NCBI GenBank assembly: GCA_019115455.1
Contig: DXDN01000011.1
Span: forward strand, 1-64,000
Reading direction: 5' to 3'
Origin: Candidatus Eubacterium faecigallinarum
GTDB taxonomy: Bacteria > Bacillota > Clostridia > Oscillospirales > Acutalibacteraceae
Length of the DNA: 64,000 nucleotides
The position numbers and the translations under genes were made by a program. Below the pieces are notes generated by a model. The model searched no databases. It worked only from the letters and a program-made list of their open reading frames with translations, and was not told where the DNA came from. Numbering within the stretch: position 1 is the first letter of the stretch; every line of letters starts with the position of its first letter. Positions 24,057 to 33,132 of the stretch are shown here, piece after piece.

Positions 24057-25721
24057 ATGAAAAAAATCTGCGGAAGCAATAATGAGCCTCTTAAGATTCA
24101 GGTCATAACCGATACTCATTATTATTCAAGAAAAGTCGGCACGTCGGGAAAGGCTTATGAAAAAGCCGAGTCTAAATCCCAGATGGTCATTAAAGACAGC
24201 GACCTTGTTATCAAGGCTGGATTTGATCTTCTGTGCAACGATACGTCAACTGATATCGTTCTCCTTTCGGGAGACACCACCCATAACGGAGAGCTTGATT
24301 CTCACAGCGAGTTTATTGAGATGCTCCGTGATCTTAAAAAAAGAGGCAAGAGGGTGTATGTAATTACCGCCACACACGATTTTCGTGACGGCGGCGTTAC
24401 TGACGGATACGTGGGCGACGAGGCGGTTAAAGTGCCTGCCGTTGAGGACAGACACGATTTGTGGGATATGTATTATGAGTTCGGTCCGAACGAGGCTATC
24501 TCCACTCATAAGGAATCTATGAGCTATGTGGTTCAGCTGGCTCCCGGTTACCGTCTGTTTGCTCTCAATGACGACACTAACTACAAGCCAGAGGGCGAAA
24601 GAGGTTCAGGCTTTTCAGACGATTGTATGAACTGGATACTTGAGCAGCTGGAGGATGCAAGAAAAAATGACCAGTACGTAATTGCTATGACGCATCACCC
24701 GATGATAGCTCCATCACCGTTTTATGCGATTATAGGCAAGGGCGATATGCAGCGCAATCACGAAACTACGAGAGAGATTTTTGCGGACGCCGGACTCCAC
24801 TGCATGATAACAGGTCACACCCATGTGCACGATATCAGCAGCATCGTCAGCAAAAAGGGCAACGTATTTTATGATGTTGCCTGCGGCGCTCTTATCGGCT
24901 GCCCTCCCGTTATGCGTAATATCACATTTGACCCCAAAAACAATAAGATAGACGTTGATACTGTTGTAATTAAGGACGTTCCCGGACTTGATACCAACGG
25001 CAAGCCGTTTGACGAGTATATGAAAGGCTTTTTCTTCGGCATGATAGCTGAGGTAGTTTGGGCAATGGGCAATGATATTGACCGCCTTGCGGAGATGACT
25101 CCTGCTTTTTCAATCCCCGGCGAAAAGGTTAAGAAACTCGCTTGGCTCATAAAACCTATCGGAAAGTTCCTTAACAAACTCACCTTCAAAAAGATTTGGA
25201 GACTCTGCAAAAAAGAGTCAGGACTCAAGAAAGCTGATATAGCCGATATTGCCGACAATAAAGTCGTTGATTTTATTCTGGAGCTTGTCCAGAACCTTTA
25301 CTGCGGTGATTCTCCTTATGGACCTGAGACCAGGGAGTACAAGCTCACCTGTGCGGTACTTAATGTTATTGACTCGTTCCTCGATACCATCCACTTTAAT
25401 ATAGGTAAGATACTTAAAGGCGCTGACTCTGTTCGAGGACTTGTGGAGCCGCTTTTGTGGAATCCGGGATTCTGCGACGCAAAGGCAACTTTGCCCCTGT
25501 ACCCTGTTTATGAAGAAAACGACGAAGTACCGCCCAGAGAGGAAAAGAAATTCACCGATCCTGTTAAGAAAAGCAAGAAAGGTCCGCTTATTCTGCTGAT
25601 ACTTATTTTGCTGGTTATATTGCTTATTGCAGTAATTGTGGGTATCGTTGCCCTTATCGTTTGGGCAATCGTTGCAATAGTTCAAACAGTTACCGGATTT
25701 GCTTTTTTAGGACTGCTGTAA
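24057..25721 (+). CDS. Calcineurin-like metallophosphoesterase with C-terminal membrane tail
   Basis: A 554-aa protein. The N-terminal 290 residues have the dinuclear metal motifs ITDTHYY, LSGDTTHNGE, TATHD (where many relatives have GNHD), MTHHPM and ITGHTHVHD. An alpha-helical region of about 180 residues follows, and the C-terminus has a highly hydrophobic stretch (about residues 505-554) likely anchoring it in the membrane with the catalytic domain inside. A clear paralogue lies at 51463-52839. Substrate unknown; the flanking GH63-like and GtrA-like genes suggest glycan or lipid-linked sugar metabolism. ATG follows AAGGAGAAG. Confidence 0.85.
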   Translation: MKKICGSNNEPLKIQVITDTHYYSRKVGTSGKAYEKAESKSQMVIKDSDLVIKAGFDLLCNDTSTDIVLLSGDTTHNGELDSHSEFIEMLRDLKKRGKRVYVITATHDFRDGGVTDGYVGDEAVKVPAVEDRHDLWDMYYEFGPNEAISTHKESMSYVVQLAPGYRLFALNDDTNYKPEGERGSGFSDDCMNWILEQLEDARKNDQYVIAMTHHPMIAPSPFYAIIGKGDMQRNHETTREIFADAGLHCMITGHTHVHDISSIVSKKGNVFYDVACGALIGCPPVMRNITFDPKNNKIDVDTVVIKDVPGLDTNGKPFDEYMKGFFFGMIAEVVWAMGNDIDRLAEMTPAFSIPGEKVKKLAWLIKPIGKFLNKLTFKKIWRLCKKESGLKKADIADIADNKVVDFILELVQNLYCGDSPYGPETREYKLTCAVLNVIDSFLDTIHFNIGKILKGADSVRGLVEPLLWNPGFCDAKATLPLYPVYEENDEVPPREEKKFTDPVKKSKKGPLILLILILLVILLIAVIVGIVALIVWAIVAIVQTVTGFAFLGLL

Positions 25722-25728
25722 TTTGTTG

Positions 25729-25757
25729 TTGCAATTATATAATATTGCTGATATAAT
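25729..25757 (+). promoter_or_regulatory. Promoter of the GtrA-like gene
   Basis: TTGCAA at 25729-25734 and TATAAT at 25752-25757, spacer 17, about 35 bases before the ATG. Confidence 0.75.
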
Positions 25758-25791
25758 GAATTTGTTAATTTTAACATAAGGAGAAAAATTT

Positions 25792-26457
25792 ATGGCAGAC
25801 AAAGAAAAAAAGAAAATCAGCCTCGGCGGAATTGACAATGCCGCAGAGGAAAAGGGCTCATTTATCAAGACCCTTTGGCAGCTTCTGAAATTCCTTGTAG
25901 TTTCAGGTCTTGTAACGATTATTCAGCTCGTTCTGGCAAATGTGCTTCCGCTCATTTTCGACGGACTTACAACTCAGCTTCCTGTTTTCCTTCAGGGCAT
26001 TTTCGACCCCAACGTAATTTTCGACCCGTCAACCAAGGAAGGTGTTGAGCAGATTGAAAAATATGTTGTAGGTAGCGTAGTTGAAAACGGCGTTGTAGTC
26101 AGCGGCGTAGTAACTTGGGGATATCTTCTTCCGTTCTTCCTTTCAAACCTTATCGCAAATATTTACGGTTTCTGGCAGAACAAGAAGACTACATTTAAGT
26201 CCGACGCTCCCTGGTATAATTTCGCTATCTACATTGTACTTATGATTGCGCTTATCCTGTTCTCAACATGGCTTCAGGGATGGCTTGTTGGTATCATTGC
26301 CAAGGTTGACTGGGCATGGCTTCAGGCACTTGCAAGAACTATCGCGTCTCTTGCAGCAGGATTTGTTCAGATGGTTGTTCTCTTCCCGATGGAGAAGTTT
26401 GTGCTCCTCAAGGAAAAGAAGAAGGACGGCGAAGAAGCAGAAGAAGCAGCAAAATAA
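25792..26457 (+). CDS. GtrA-like four-helix membrane protein
   Basis: A 221-aa protein with membrane helices at about 33-56, 107-127, 143-168 and 177-200, and a charged cytoplasmic tail rich in Lys and Glu. The segment NLIANIYGFWQNKKTTFKS resembles the N-R-x-W-T-F signature between helices 2 and 3 of GtrA proteins, which help move lipid-linked sugars across the membrane. An insertion of about 45 residues between helices 1 and 2 is atypical. Strong RBS TAAGGAG. It has its own promoter and terminator. Confidence 0.6.
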   Translation: MADKEKKKISLGGIDNAAEEKGSFIKTLWQLLKFLVVSGLVTIIQLVLANVLPLIFDGLTTQLPVFLQGIFDPNVIFDPSTKEGVEQIEKYVVGSVVENGVVVSGVVTWGYLLPFFLSNLIANIYGFWQNKKTTFKSDAPWYNFAIYIVLMIALILFSTWLQGWLVGIIAKVDWAWLQALARTIASLAAGFVQMVVLFPMEKFVLLKEKKKDGEEAEEAAK

Positions 26458-26474
26458 GCATTGCTTTGTTTATC

Positions 26475-26509
26475 AAAGAAGCACACTGTTATCGGTGTGC
26501 TTCTTTTTT
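26475..26509 (+). terminator. Rho-independent terminator
   Basis: Twelve-bp stem AAAGAAGCACAC/GTGTGCTTCTTT with an eight-base loop and a continuing T-run, 18 bases after the GtrA-like gene. Confidence 0.92.
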
Positions 26510-26528
26510 AGTCCTTAGCTGATTTGGT

Positions 26529-26562
26529 AATAAAAAAGACCTTGCCTAATGTCTTTTTTATT
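26529..26562. terminator. Second terminator-like hairpin
   Basis: Perfect 12-bp stem AATAAAAAAGAC/GTCTTTTTTATT with loop CTTGCCTAAT, symmetric A/T runs. It lies 20 bases after the first terminator and abuts the next promoter, so it may be a back-up terminator. Confidence 0.6.
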
Positions 26563-26589
26563 GCTTATTTTGGTTATATGTGTTATTAT
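26561..26589 (+). promoter_or_regulatory. Promoter of the RlmD-type gene
   Basis: TTGCTT at 26561-26566 and TATTAT at 26584-26589, spacer 17, about 35 bases before the start. Confidence 0.55.
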
Positions 26590-26623
26590 ACATAATGATT
26601 AATTATGTTTAGCGGTGATTTCT

Positions 26624-27988
26624 TTGGAGCTGTCAAAAAATGATAAAATTGAATTAACCATTGACGCTCTGACCTCAGAGGGGAGCGGAGTCGGCAGATA
26701 TAACGGACTTGCCGTGTTTGTCAGGGGCACCGTTGCAGGTGATAAAATCATCGCCCATATCATAAAAAGATCAAAAAATTACGCCATAGGTATTATTGAT
26801 GAAATTCTTGTGCCAAGCGGCGAAAGGATTGAAACGGACTGCCCTTATTCAAAAAAATGCGGCGGCTGTTCTTTTCGCCACGTAACTTATGAGGAAGAGC
26901 TGAGATATAAAAAAAGCAGGGTGCAGGATGCCTTGGAGCGAATCGGGCACCTGAATATTGAGGTAGACGGAATAATCGGCGCCGAGGAGCTTAACGGCTA
27001 CAGAAATAAAGCGCAGTATCCCGTAAGTATATCAGATAATGAGCTTTTTGCAGGATTTTATGCTTATAAGAGCCACAGGATCATACCCTGCGCCGACTGT
27101 AAATTACAGCCTCCTGAATTTGAAAAAGGACTTGAAGCCTTTGCCCAGTGGGTCAAGAGAGAAAATGTTACCTCATACGACGAGCAAACAGGCAGGGGAC
27201 TTCTTCGCCATATTTATTTCAGAAAGGGCTTTGCCACAGGGGAGATAATGGCGTGCGCCGTTATCAATTCAAATAAAATTCCGAATCCCGAATTGCTTGT
27301 TTCGCTGCTTAGGGAAAACATCAGCACTTTAAAATCCGTGGCAGTTAATATCAACAGGGAAAAAACTAATGTTATCCTCTCAAATAATACAAAAATAATT
27401 TGGGGCGAGGAAAATATCAGGGACTGCCTACTGGGTAAAACTTTTATTATATCACCGAATTCCTTTTATCAGGTGAATCACGACCAGTGCGAAAAGCTGT
27501 ATCAAAAAGCAAAGGAGTTTGCCGGACTGACCGGTAATGAAACTCTGCTTGATTTGTACTGCGGTGTGGGCACCATAGGTCTTACTATGGCAGACAGCGT
27601 AAAACAGCTTGTGGGTATTGAGATTGTGCCTCAGGCGATAGAAAACGCAAGGCAAAACGCAAAGCTAAACGGTATAGAAAACGCTGATTTTATTTGTACT
27701 GACGCTCAAAAAGGAGCACAGATTCTTAAAAAACAAGGCATTAAGCCCGATGTGATAATCCTTGACCCTCCCCGTAAAGGCTGCGATAAAACGCTTTTGG
27801 ATACTATAGAGCAAATGAAGCCGGACAGAATCGTCTATGTCTCCTGTGACAGCGCCACTTTGGCAAGGGATTTGGAAATACTGGCATCAAAAGGCTTTGA
27901 GACAAAAAAGGTAACTGCGGTGGATATGTTCCCCCGCACGCCCCATGTTGAAAGTGTGTGTTTGCTTAAATTAAGTAATAAGGATTAA
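26624..27988 (+). CDS. rlmD: 23S rRNA (uracil-5-)-methyltransferase, RlmD/RlmCD type
   Basis: SAM-dependent enzyme forming 5-methyluridine in 23S rRNA (or tRNA in some relatives). Seen: an N-terminal TRAM domain (LTIDALTSEGSGVGRYNG), the [4Fe-4S] segment CPYSKKCGGCSFRHV with a later Cys in IIPCADC, SPNSFYQVN, the SAM site LLDLYCGVGTIGL, ILDPPRKGCD, and the catalytic Cys in RIVYVSCDS. Start is uncertain: TTG 26624 has GGTGAT at good spacing, a ribosome-binding style used repeatedly here; GTG 26615 is in frame but badly placed. Full length about 454 aa. Which uridine is modified is not determinable. Confidence 0.88.
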   Translation: MELSKNDKIELTIDALTSEGSGVGRYNGLAVFVRGTVAGDKIIAHIIKRSKNYAIGIIDEILVPSGERIETDCPYSKKCGGCSFRHVTYEEELRYKKSRVQDALERIGHLNIEVDGIIGAEELNGYRNKAQYPVSISDNELFAGFYAYKSHRIIPCADCKLQPPEFEKGLEAFAQWVKRENVTSYDEQTGRGLLRHIYFRKGFATGEIMACAVINSNKIPNPELLVSLLRENISTLKSVAVNINREKTNVILSNNTKIIWGEENIRDCLLGKTFIISPNSFYQVNHDQCEKLYQKAKEFAGLTGNETLLDLYCGVGTIGLTMADSVKQLVGIEIVPQAIENARQNAKLNGIENADFICTDAQKGAQILKKQGIKPDVIILDPPRKGCDKTLLDTIEQMKPDRIVYVSCDSATLARDLEILASKGFETKKVTAVDMFPRTPHVESVCLLKLSNKD

Positions 27989-28106
27989 TCGATATTTAAA
28001 TAAATCTGAAATTATAATTTGATGTTATAAATGATAGCAAAAATGTAAAAGAAAGTTGGTAGTAAAAAATAATTAAAGCGGTACACTTAATTCGGAGGTG
28101 GATAAA

Positions 28107-28562
28107 ATGAATTTAGGAAATAATTTATTTCAGGCAAGGAAAAAATCCGGATTGTCTCAGGAAGCTGTTGCCGAAAAATTAGGTGTAAGCAGACAAACTA
28201 TTTCAAAATGGGAAACAGATGAAACTGTTCCCGATATTTATCAGTCAAAAAGATTAGCAAAACTATATAATTTATCTTTGGACGAGTTAATCGAATTTGA
28301 CGTTGATGAAAAAGAAATAGAAGAAATAATAAAAAACACTAACGAGGAAAAAGAATCTAAAATTAATTGGACAAATGCATGGGGTAAAAAATATCCCGTA
28401 CTTGTAACGTGTCAGGACAGGGTTGATATACCAAAGTATGCTCATGAAATAAGAATAATGCTTGAGACTTTGAGCGCTGACTACGGTTATAACGCATTGG
28501 ACAGTATGCTGATATTAAAGGATATACTTTATCACGAATGGAAGGATAAAGAAGTTAAGTAG
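28107..28562 (+). CDS. XRE-family transcriptional regulator
   Basis: A 151-aa protein with a helix-turn-helix at residues about 5-60 (LFQARKKSGLSQEAVAEKLGVSR split as QARKKSGLSQ and KLGVSRQTISKWETD) and an uncharacterised C-terminal region of about 75 residues with KYPVLVTCQDR. The C-terminal part does not match a sensor domain I know. ATG 28107 follows CGGAGGTGG. Its surroundings (27989-28106 and 28563-28667) are noticeably AT-rich compared with neighbouring genes, which may indicate later acquisition. Confidence 0.85.
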   Translation: MNLGNNLFQARKKSGLSQEAVAEKLGVSRQTISKWETDETVPDIYQSKRLAKLYNLSLDELIEFDVDEKEIEEIIKNTNEEKESKINWTNAWGKKYPVLVTCQDRVDIPKYAHEIRIMLETLSADYGYNALDSMLILKDILYHEWKDKEVK

Positions 28563-28667
28563 TTCTGTTAAATTCTTTAAAACCAGATAGGCAAGAAACA
28601 CTGCGGTAAAAAATTTTGAGCATTAAGCCGCTTTCGCAATTATAAATTTTAAATTCAGGTGATTGAT

Positions 28668-28934
28668 ATGAAATTAAAGGACGGTATCGTTACTAATTCA
28701 ATAGACGGTGAAAATTTCGCTATTGCCACAGGCAAAGCGGCGAAAGATTTTAACGGACTTGTGAAAAATAATCCCACAGCCGCTTTTGTTTTTGAGCTTC
28801 TTAAAACAGAGCAGACGGAAGACAGCATTGTAGCCGCAATGCTGGAAAAATATGACGTTGACGAGAGCACGGTGCGTGCCGACATCAGAGAGCTTATAAA
28901 CCTGCTTAAAAGCAAAAATCTTATTGAGGAATAA
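28668..28934 (+). CDS. PqqD-like (RiPP recognition element fold) protein
   Basis: An 88-aa protein: beta-rich first half (MKLKDGIVTNSIDGENFAI) followed by AAFVFELLKTEQTEDSIVAAM and a winged-helix-like end VRADIRELINLLKSKNLIEE. This is the PqqD family pattern, in which the fold binds leader peptides of ribosomally made natural products, or serves unknown roles in envelope loci. ATG 28668 follows CAGGTGAT. The nucleotidyltransferase gene starts two bases after its stop. No radical SAM enzyme, precursor peptide or protease is nearby, so a RiPP role is unproven. Confidence 0.7.
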   Translation: MKLKDGIVTNSIDGENFAIATGKAAKDFNGLVKNNPTAAFVFELLKTEQTEDSIVAAMLEKYDVDESTVRADIRELINLLKSKNLIEE

Positions 28935-28936
28935 TT

Positions 28937-30043
28937 ATGCGCTATTCATCTGCTGAAAGTGAATATCTTGTGTCCCTGCTGAAATCAGCGATTAAGCAGG
29001 AGCCAATGCCTGCGCCCCCTGACTGTATTGATTGGGAGGGGCTTGTGGCGCTTTCAAAAAAACAGCAGGTTTATTCCATTATCGCCGCAGTTTTGCAGCC
29101 GTCATCCCTGCCTGAAAAGCAGAGTGAAGAGCTTTTGGCTTATACAAGGAGCGAACTGCTTAGACTGCTTTCTATGAAGAGCGAGCTGGAGGCGCTGGAG
29201 GACGAGCTTGAAAAGCAGAATATCAAATTTATGCTCCTAAAGGGAAGCGTTATAAGAGATTATTATCCTCAGCAGAAGATGCGCCAGATGAGCGACATAG
29301 ATATTTTGTACGACTACACCAGGCGCGACGACCTGATAAAAATAATGAAATCCCGTGGCTTCAGGCTTACGGCAACCTGCGAGAATTCGGACGACTTTTT
29401 CAAGGAGCCGTTTTATACATTTGAGTGGCACAGACAGCTTTTTTTCGAGGAGGCTGAATTCTGCCCCCATTTTGATTTGTGGGTGAATGCATTGCCCGAC
29501 AGCGACAACCCCTGCAAATATCATATTGAAAGCACTGAGCATTTTGTCTATACCATTTGCCATATGTTTAAGCATTACGCCACCAACGGCTGCGGAATCC
29601 GCTTTTTGTGCGACATATATGTGCTGATGAATTTCGGACCGAATATAGATATGCAAAAAGCTCTCTCAAGGCTTGAAGAAATAGGAATAAAGGATTTTGC
29701 GTCAGACGCAATCGCTTTGTCAGAGGCTGTTTTTGACAATAAAGAAGCTACGCAAAAGCAGCAGGAAATGCTGGATTTCCTTTTGAGCAGCGGCGTTTAC
29801 GGCAATCATATTGTGGATTATTCAAAAAAGCTTTCGCAGTACAGCGGCTCAAAGGTGAAATACTTTTTCAGGCGCTTTTTCCCTGAAAAGAAAAAGATGA
29901 AAGCGGAATACAGACAGCTTGAAAAAAAGCCGTATCTGCTGCCTGTGTTTTACATTATAAGACTTTTTACAAAATTCAGATATAACTCAAAATCAGCAAA
30001 AAATGAGTTTAAGCAAGTAATAAAAACAGAAAATAAGCACTAA
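28937..30043 (+). CDS. Nucleotidyltransferase-fold protein (NTP_transf_5 type)
   Basis: A 368-aa protein of the family that frequently accompanies PqqD-like proteins. The nucleotidyltransferase core is seen in [15 protein letters not shown] and [18 protein letters not shown], with the D-x-D metal pair, and in the [10 protein letters not shown] strand. A helical C-terminal half ends in a basic tail. Substrate unknown. It is encoded two bases after the PqqD-like gene and 14 bases before lepA, so all three may be cotranscribed. Confidence 0.75.
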   Translation: MRYSSAESEYLVSLLKSAIKQEPMPAPPDCIDWEGLVALSKKQQVYSIIAAVLQPSSLPEKQSEELLAYTRSELLRLLSMKSELEALEDELEKQNIKFMLLKGSVIRDYYPQQKMRQMSDIDILYDYTRRDDLIKIMKSRGFRLTATCENSDDFFKEPFYTFEWHRQLFFEEAEFCPHFDLWVNALPDSDNPCKYHIESTEHFVYTICHMFKHYATNGCGIRFLCDIYVLMNFGPNIDMQKALSRLEEIGIKDFASDAIALSEAVFDNKEATQKQQEMLDFLLSSGVYGNHIVDYSKKLSQYSGSKVKYFFRRFFPEKKKMKAEYRQLEKKPYLLPVFYIIRLFTKFRYNSKSAKNEFKQVIKTENKH

Positions 30044-30056
30044 CGGAGGACTACCC

Positions 30057-31874
30057 TTGGCAGTTGATAAAAACCATATAAGAAATTTTTCTATAATAGC
30101 TCACATAGACCACGGCAAATCTACCCTTGCCGACAGATTGCTGGAGCTTACCAGCTCTGTTTCAAAGCGTGATATGCAGGAGCAGATTCTTGACGATATG
30201 GACCTTGAGCGTGAGAGAGGTATTACCATAAAAGCCCATGCCGTTAAGCTTGATTACACCGCCAAAAACGGAGAGCTTTACGAATTTAATCTGATTGATA
30301 CTCCCGGTCACGTGGACTTTAACTATGAAGTTTCACGTTCGCTGGCTGCCTGTGAGGGAGCAATACTTATAGTGGACGCTTCTCAGGGCGTTGAGGCGCA
30401 GACTCTTGCGAATACTTATCTTGCTCTGGACCACGACCTTGATATTCTGCCGGTTATCAATAAGATTGACTTGCCGGCGGCGGACCCTGACAGAGCCGCC
30501 GAAGAGGTGGAGGAAGTCATCGGCATACCTTGTATGGAGGCACCGCGTGTAAGCGCAAAAACAGGTGAAAATGTGGAGCAGGTGCTGGAGTATATAGTAA
30601 ATGAGGTGTCTCCGCCAAAGGGCGACGACAGCAAACCACTTAGAGCGCTGATATTCGATTCAATATATGACCCGTACAGGGGAGTAATAGTATATGTCAG
30701 ACTAATGGACGGCAAGCTCAAAGCCGGCGACACCATGAAAATGATGGCAACGGGGGCGGAATTCACTGTTGTTGAGGTGGGCTATATGCGTGCCACGTCA
30801 ATGGAAAAGACCGACGAGCTTTGTGCCGGCGAGGTTGGTTATATAACCGCCTCCATAAAAACAGTAAGTGAGGCGAGAGTAGGCGATACCGTCACTCTTG
30901 CGGATAATCCTGCCCAGGAGGCGCTTCCCGGCTACAGAAAGGTAAATCCCATGGTGTTCTGCGGAGTGTATCCTGCCGACGGAGCCGATTATGAAAACCT
31001 CAGGGACGCTTTGGAGAAATTGCAGCTTAATGACGCTTCACTGTCCTACGAGCCGGAAACATCGGGGGCGTTGGGCTTTGGATTCAGGTGCGGTTTCCTC
31101 GGTCTGCTTCATCTGGAAATCATCGAGGAGAGACTTGAGAGGGAATACAATCTTGATTTGATAACAACAGTTCCCAGCGTTGTTTACAAAATTTACCTTA
31201 CCGACGGCACTATGACGGAGATTGATAATCCTACAAATTATCCCGACCCGGCGCTGATAGACTACTGCGAAGAGCCTTTTGCAAACGCTCACGTTTATGT
31301 CCCCAGTGATTTTGTGGGAACGGTTATGGATATGTGCCAGGAACGCAGGGGAGTTTTCAAGGATATGAATTATATCACTCCCGACAGAGTTGATATTCAT
31401 TATGAGCTCCCGCTCAATGAGATAATATATGACTTTTTTGACGCTCTGAAATCAAGAACCAGGGGCTATGCCTCCTTTGATTACGAAATATCGGACTACC
31501 GCAAATCAGACCTTTGTAAGGTGGACGTTTTGCTCAACGGCGATATTATCGACGCTCTTTCATTTATTATCCACAGAGAAAAAGCATATACAAGGGCGAG
31601 GAAGATTGCCGAACAGCTTAAAAAGCATATCCCGCGTCACCTGTTTGAGATACCGATTCAGGTGGCAATCGGCGGAAAGGTTATTGCCAGGGAAACTGTC
31701 AAGGCGCTTCGCAAGGACGTGCTTGCCAAGTGCTATGGCGGCGACGTGACCCGTAAGAAAAAGTTGCTTGAAAAGCAGAAAGAGGGCAAAAAACGTATGC
31801 GCCAGTTCGGACAGGTTGAAGTTCCTCAGGAGGCATTCCTTGCAGTGCTTAAGCTCTCAAGCGACGACGAGTAA
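30057..31874 (+). CDS. lepA: Elongation factor 4 (LepA)
   Basis: Ribosome-associated GTPase, 605 aa, that can back-translocate stalled ribosomes and influences 30S assembly. Motifs: [20 protein letters not shown] (G1), [16 protein letters not shown] (G3), NKIDLP (G4) and the LepA-specific C-terminal domain ending [11 protein letters not shown] 30057 is the start, after CGGAGGA; this is the normal N-terminus. Terminated just downstream. Confidence 0.97.
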   Translation: MAVDKNHIRNFSIIAHIDHGKSTLADRLLELTSSVSKRDMQEQILDDMDLERERGITIKAHAVKLDYTAKNGELYEFNLIDTPGHVDFNYEVSRSLAACEGAILIVDASQGVEAQTLANTYLALDHDLDILPVINKIDLPAADPDRAAEEVEEVIGIPCMEAPRVSAKTGENVEQVLEYIVNEVSPPKGDDSKPLRALIFDSIYDPYRGVIVYVRLMDGKLKAGDTMKMMATGAEFTVVEVGYMRATSMEKTDELCAGEVGYITASIKTVSEARVGDTVTLADNPAQEALPGYRKVNPMVFCGVYPADGADYENLRDALEKLQLNDASLSYEPETSGALGFGFRCGFLGLLHLEIIEERLEREYNLDLITTVPSVVYKIYLTDGTMTEIDNPTNYPDPALIDYCEEPFANAHVYVPSDFVGTVMDMCQERRGVFKDMNYITPDRVDIHYELPLNEIIYDFFDALKSRTRGYASFDYEISDYRKSDLCKVDVLLNGDIIDALSFIIHREKAYTRARKIAEQLKKHIPRHLFEIPIQVAIGGKVIARETVKALRKDVLAKCYGGDVTRKKKLLEKQKEGKKRMRQFGQVEVPQEAFLAVLKLSSDDE

Positions 31875-31916
31875 TAAAATATTGAATTTATTAAATGTTA
31901 ATAATCAAATATATGT

Positions 31917-31948
31917 AAACGGACCGAATTTTCGGTCCGTTTCTTTTT
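31917..31948 (+). terminator. Rho-independent terminator after lepA
   Basis: AAACGGACCGAA/TTCGGTCCGTTT stem around a short TT/AATT loop, followed by CTTTTT. It also separates the convergent DUF4363 gene. Confidence 0.88.
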
Positions 31949-31984
31949 GCTGTGTTTACAGTTCGGATTTTGACTTTTGAGATA

Positions 31985-32362
31985 TCAGAACACATTGCCG
32001 AAAGTTATCTTCTGATTTTCGTAAATAGCCTTAACCTGATTTTTTGCCGTTATCAGTTCATCGGAAAGACTGTCGCTCTTGCTTTCTGCCAGATATTCAA
32101 GCGCACTTATGGTTGAGCTCGCATCGTCAAGAGCACCGTGTTCAATGATGGGCGCCATATATCTCTGCCTCTGGCTCCAGTATTCCTGAAGAGTATGGCA
32201 GCTTTCCTGCGCCTTTTCATAATTTCCGTTTCTGACCTCTTCAATAGCAGTGTCGATTATTTGCGTGGCGTTTTCATATGATGTTGTCACTGTGTACTGT
32301 TCAAAAATGCAAAGTCCCACCGACAGCAGCAAAAAAGCGGCGGCAATATAAAGCCTTTTCAT
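31985..32362 (-). CDS. DUF4363-family protein
   Basis: A 125-aa protein with an N-terminal signal anchor (about residues 4-20) and an extracytoplasmic helical domain. In Clostridia and Bacilli DUF4363 proteins are commonly encoded beside DUF421 proteins, as here, often near sporulation genes. Its ATG overlaps the end of the DUF421 gene by four bases. Molecular role unknown. Confidence 0.8.
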   Translation of the reverse strand: MKRLYIAAAFLLLSVGLCIFEQYTVTTSYENATQIIDTAIEEVRNGNYEKAQESCHTLQEYWSQRQRYMAPIIEHGALDDASSTISALEYLAESKSDSLSDELITAKNQVKAIYENQKITFGNVF

Positions 32363-33036
32363 TTATTTCGCTCCTTTTCAATTAAGAAGGTGTTGCCGTC
32401 ATCATCTATAGTAAGCAGCATTATTCTGTCTGCCGGCATATCAAGGGACTTGACAACAAGCTCTATCTCACTGCTTTTTATTTTGTATTTGTTAAAGTAT
32501 TCCTTCACGGGCTTGCCGTCCATGACAATGGTTACGGGCATACCCTTTTCTTCTACTTTAAGATTTATGTCGGAAGGGGTGAGAGGTCTGTACTGAGCCT
32601 TGGGCAAAACAGATACCGAGCCGTTGGTTTCGATAACTGCGTCCTCCACCTCGGACAGGTCGAATATGTCCTTTTGCCTCAGCGCGTCCACAACATCGTC
32701 CATGGTAAACCTCATTTCCCTGAGCTTTTCCTGGTCAAGCTTGCCTTTCCTGATTATAAAAATCGGTCTGCCCTGAAGAAGATTTCTAAAACGCAGGCTT
32801 TTCATTGATATTACGGACATGATTATTTCCATGCTGATAAAAAGCAGAATGGGCACAAGGCAGTTTCCCAGCGGCATTGAATTTTCCTCCAGCGGAATTA
32901 CGGCAATAGCGCTGAGCAGTATGGTTATTACAAATTCGTGGGGCTTCAGCTCGCCGATCTGCCTTTTTCCCATAAGTCTTACGGCAATGATTATAAAAAT
33001 ATAAATAATTATTGCCCTGATAAAATTTATTGCCAT
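32359..33036 (-). CDS. DUF421 membrane protein (YetF/YdfS type)
   Basis: About 225 aa: three N-terminal membrane helices (about residues 4-22, 31-48, 55-73) and a soluble domain containing RGRPIFIIRKGKLD-like LLQGRPIFIIRKGKLD, RFTMDDVVDALRQKDIFDLSEV and MPVTIVMDGK, the YetF pattern. In spore formers several members are made in the forespore; the biochemical role is not established. ATG 33036 is preferred over GTG 33045 since AGGTGAG then serves as Shine-Dalgarno. Confidence 0.85.
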   Translation of the reverse strand: MAINFIRAIIIYIFIIIAVRLMGKRQIGELKPHEFVITILLSAIAVIPLEENSMPLGNCLVPILLFISMEIIMSVISMKSLRFRNLLQGRPIFIIRKGKLDQEKLREMRFTMDDVVDALRQKDIFDLSEVEDAVIETNGSVSVLPKAQYRPLTPSDINLKVEEKGMPVTIVMDGKPVKEYFNKYKIKSSEIELVVKSLDMPADRIMLLTIDDDGNTFLIEKERNK

Positions 33037-33132
33037 ATAACTCACCTGTTATATTGTGCATAATTTTTAGCCGAATATTATCTTTTGTGAATAAAAGCCG
33101 CAACGACGCAAAAATTAATCTTGGTGATTATC

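Noticed and set aside
33046-33132. SigF/SigG promoters for the ger and DUF421 genes
   Set aside because: GCATA-like -35 words exist but no matching -10 at the required spacing in either direction.
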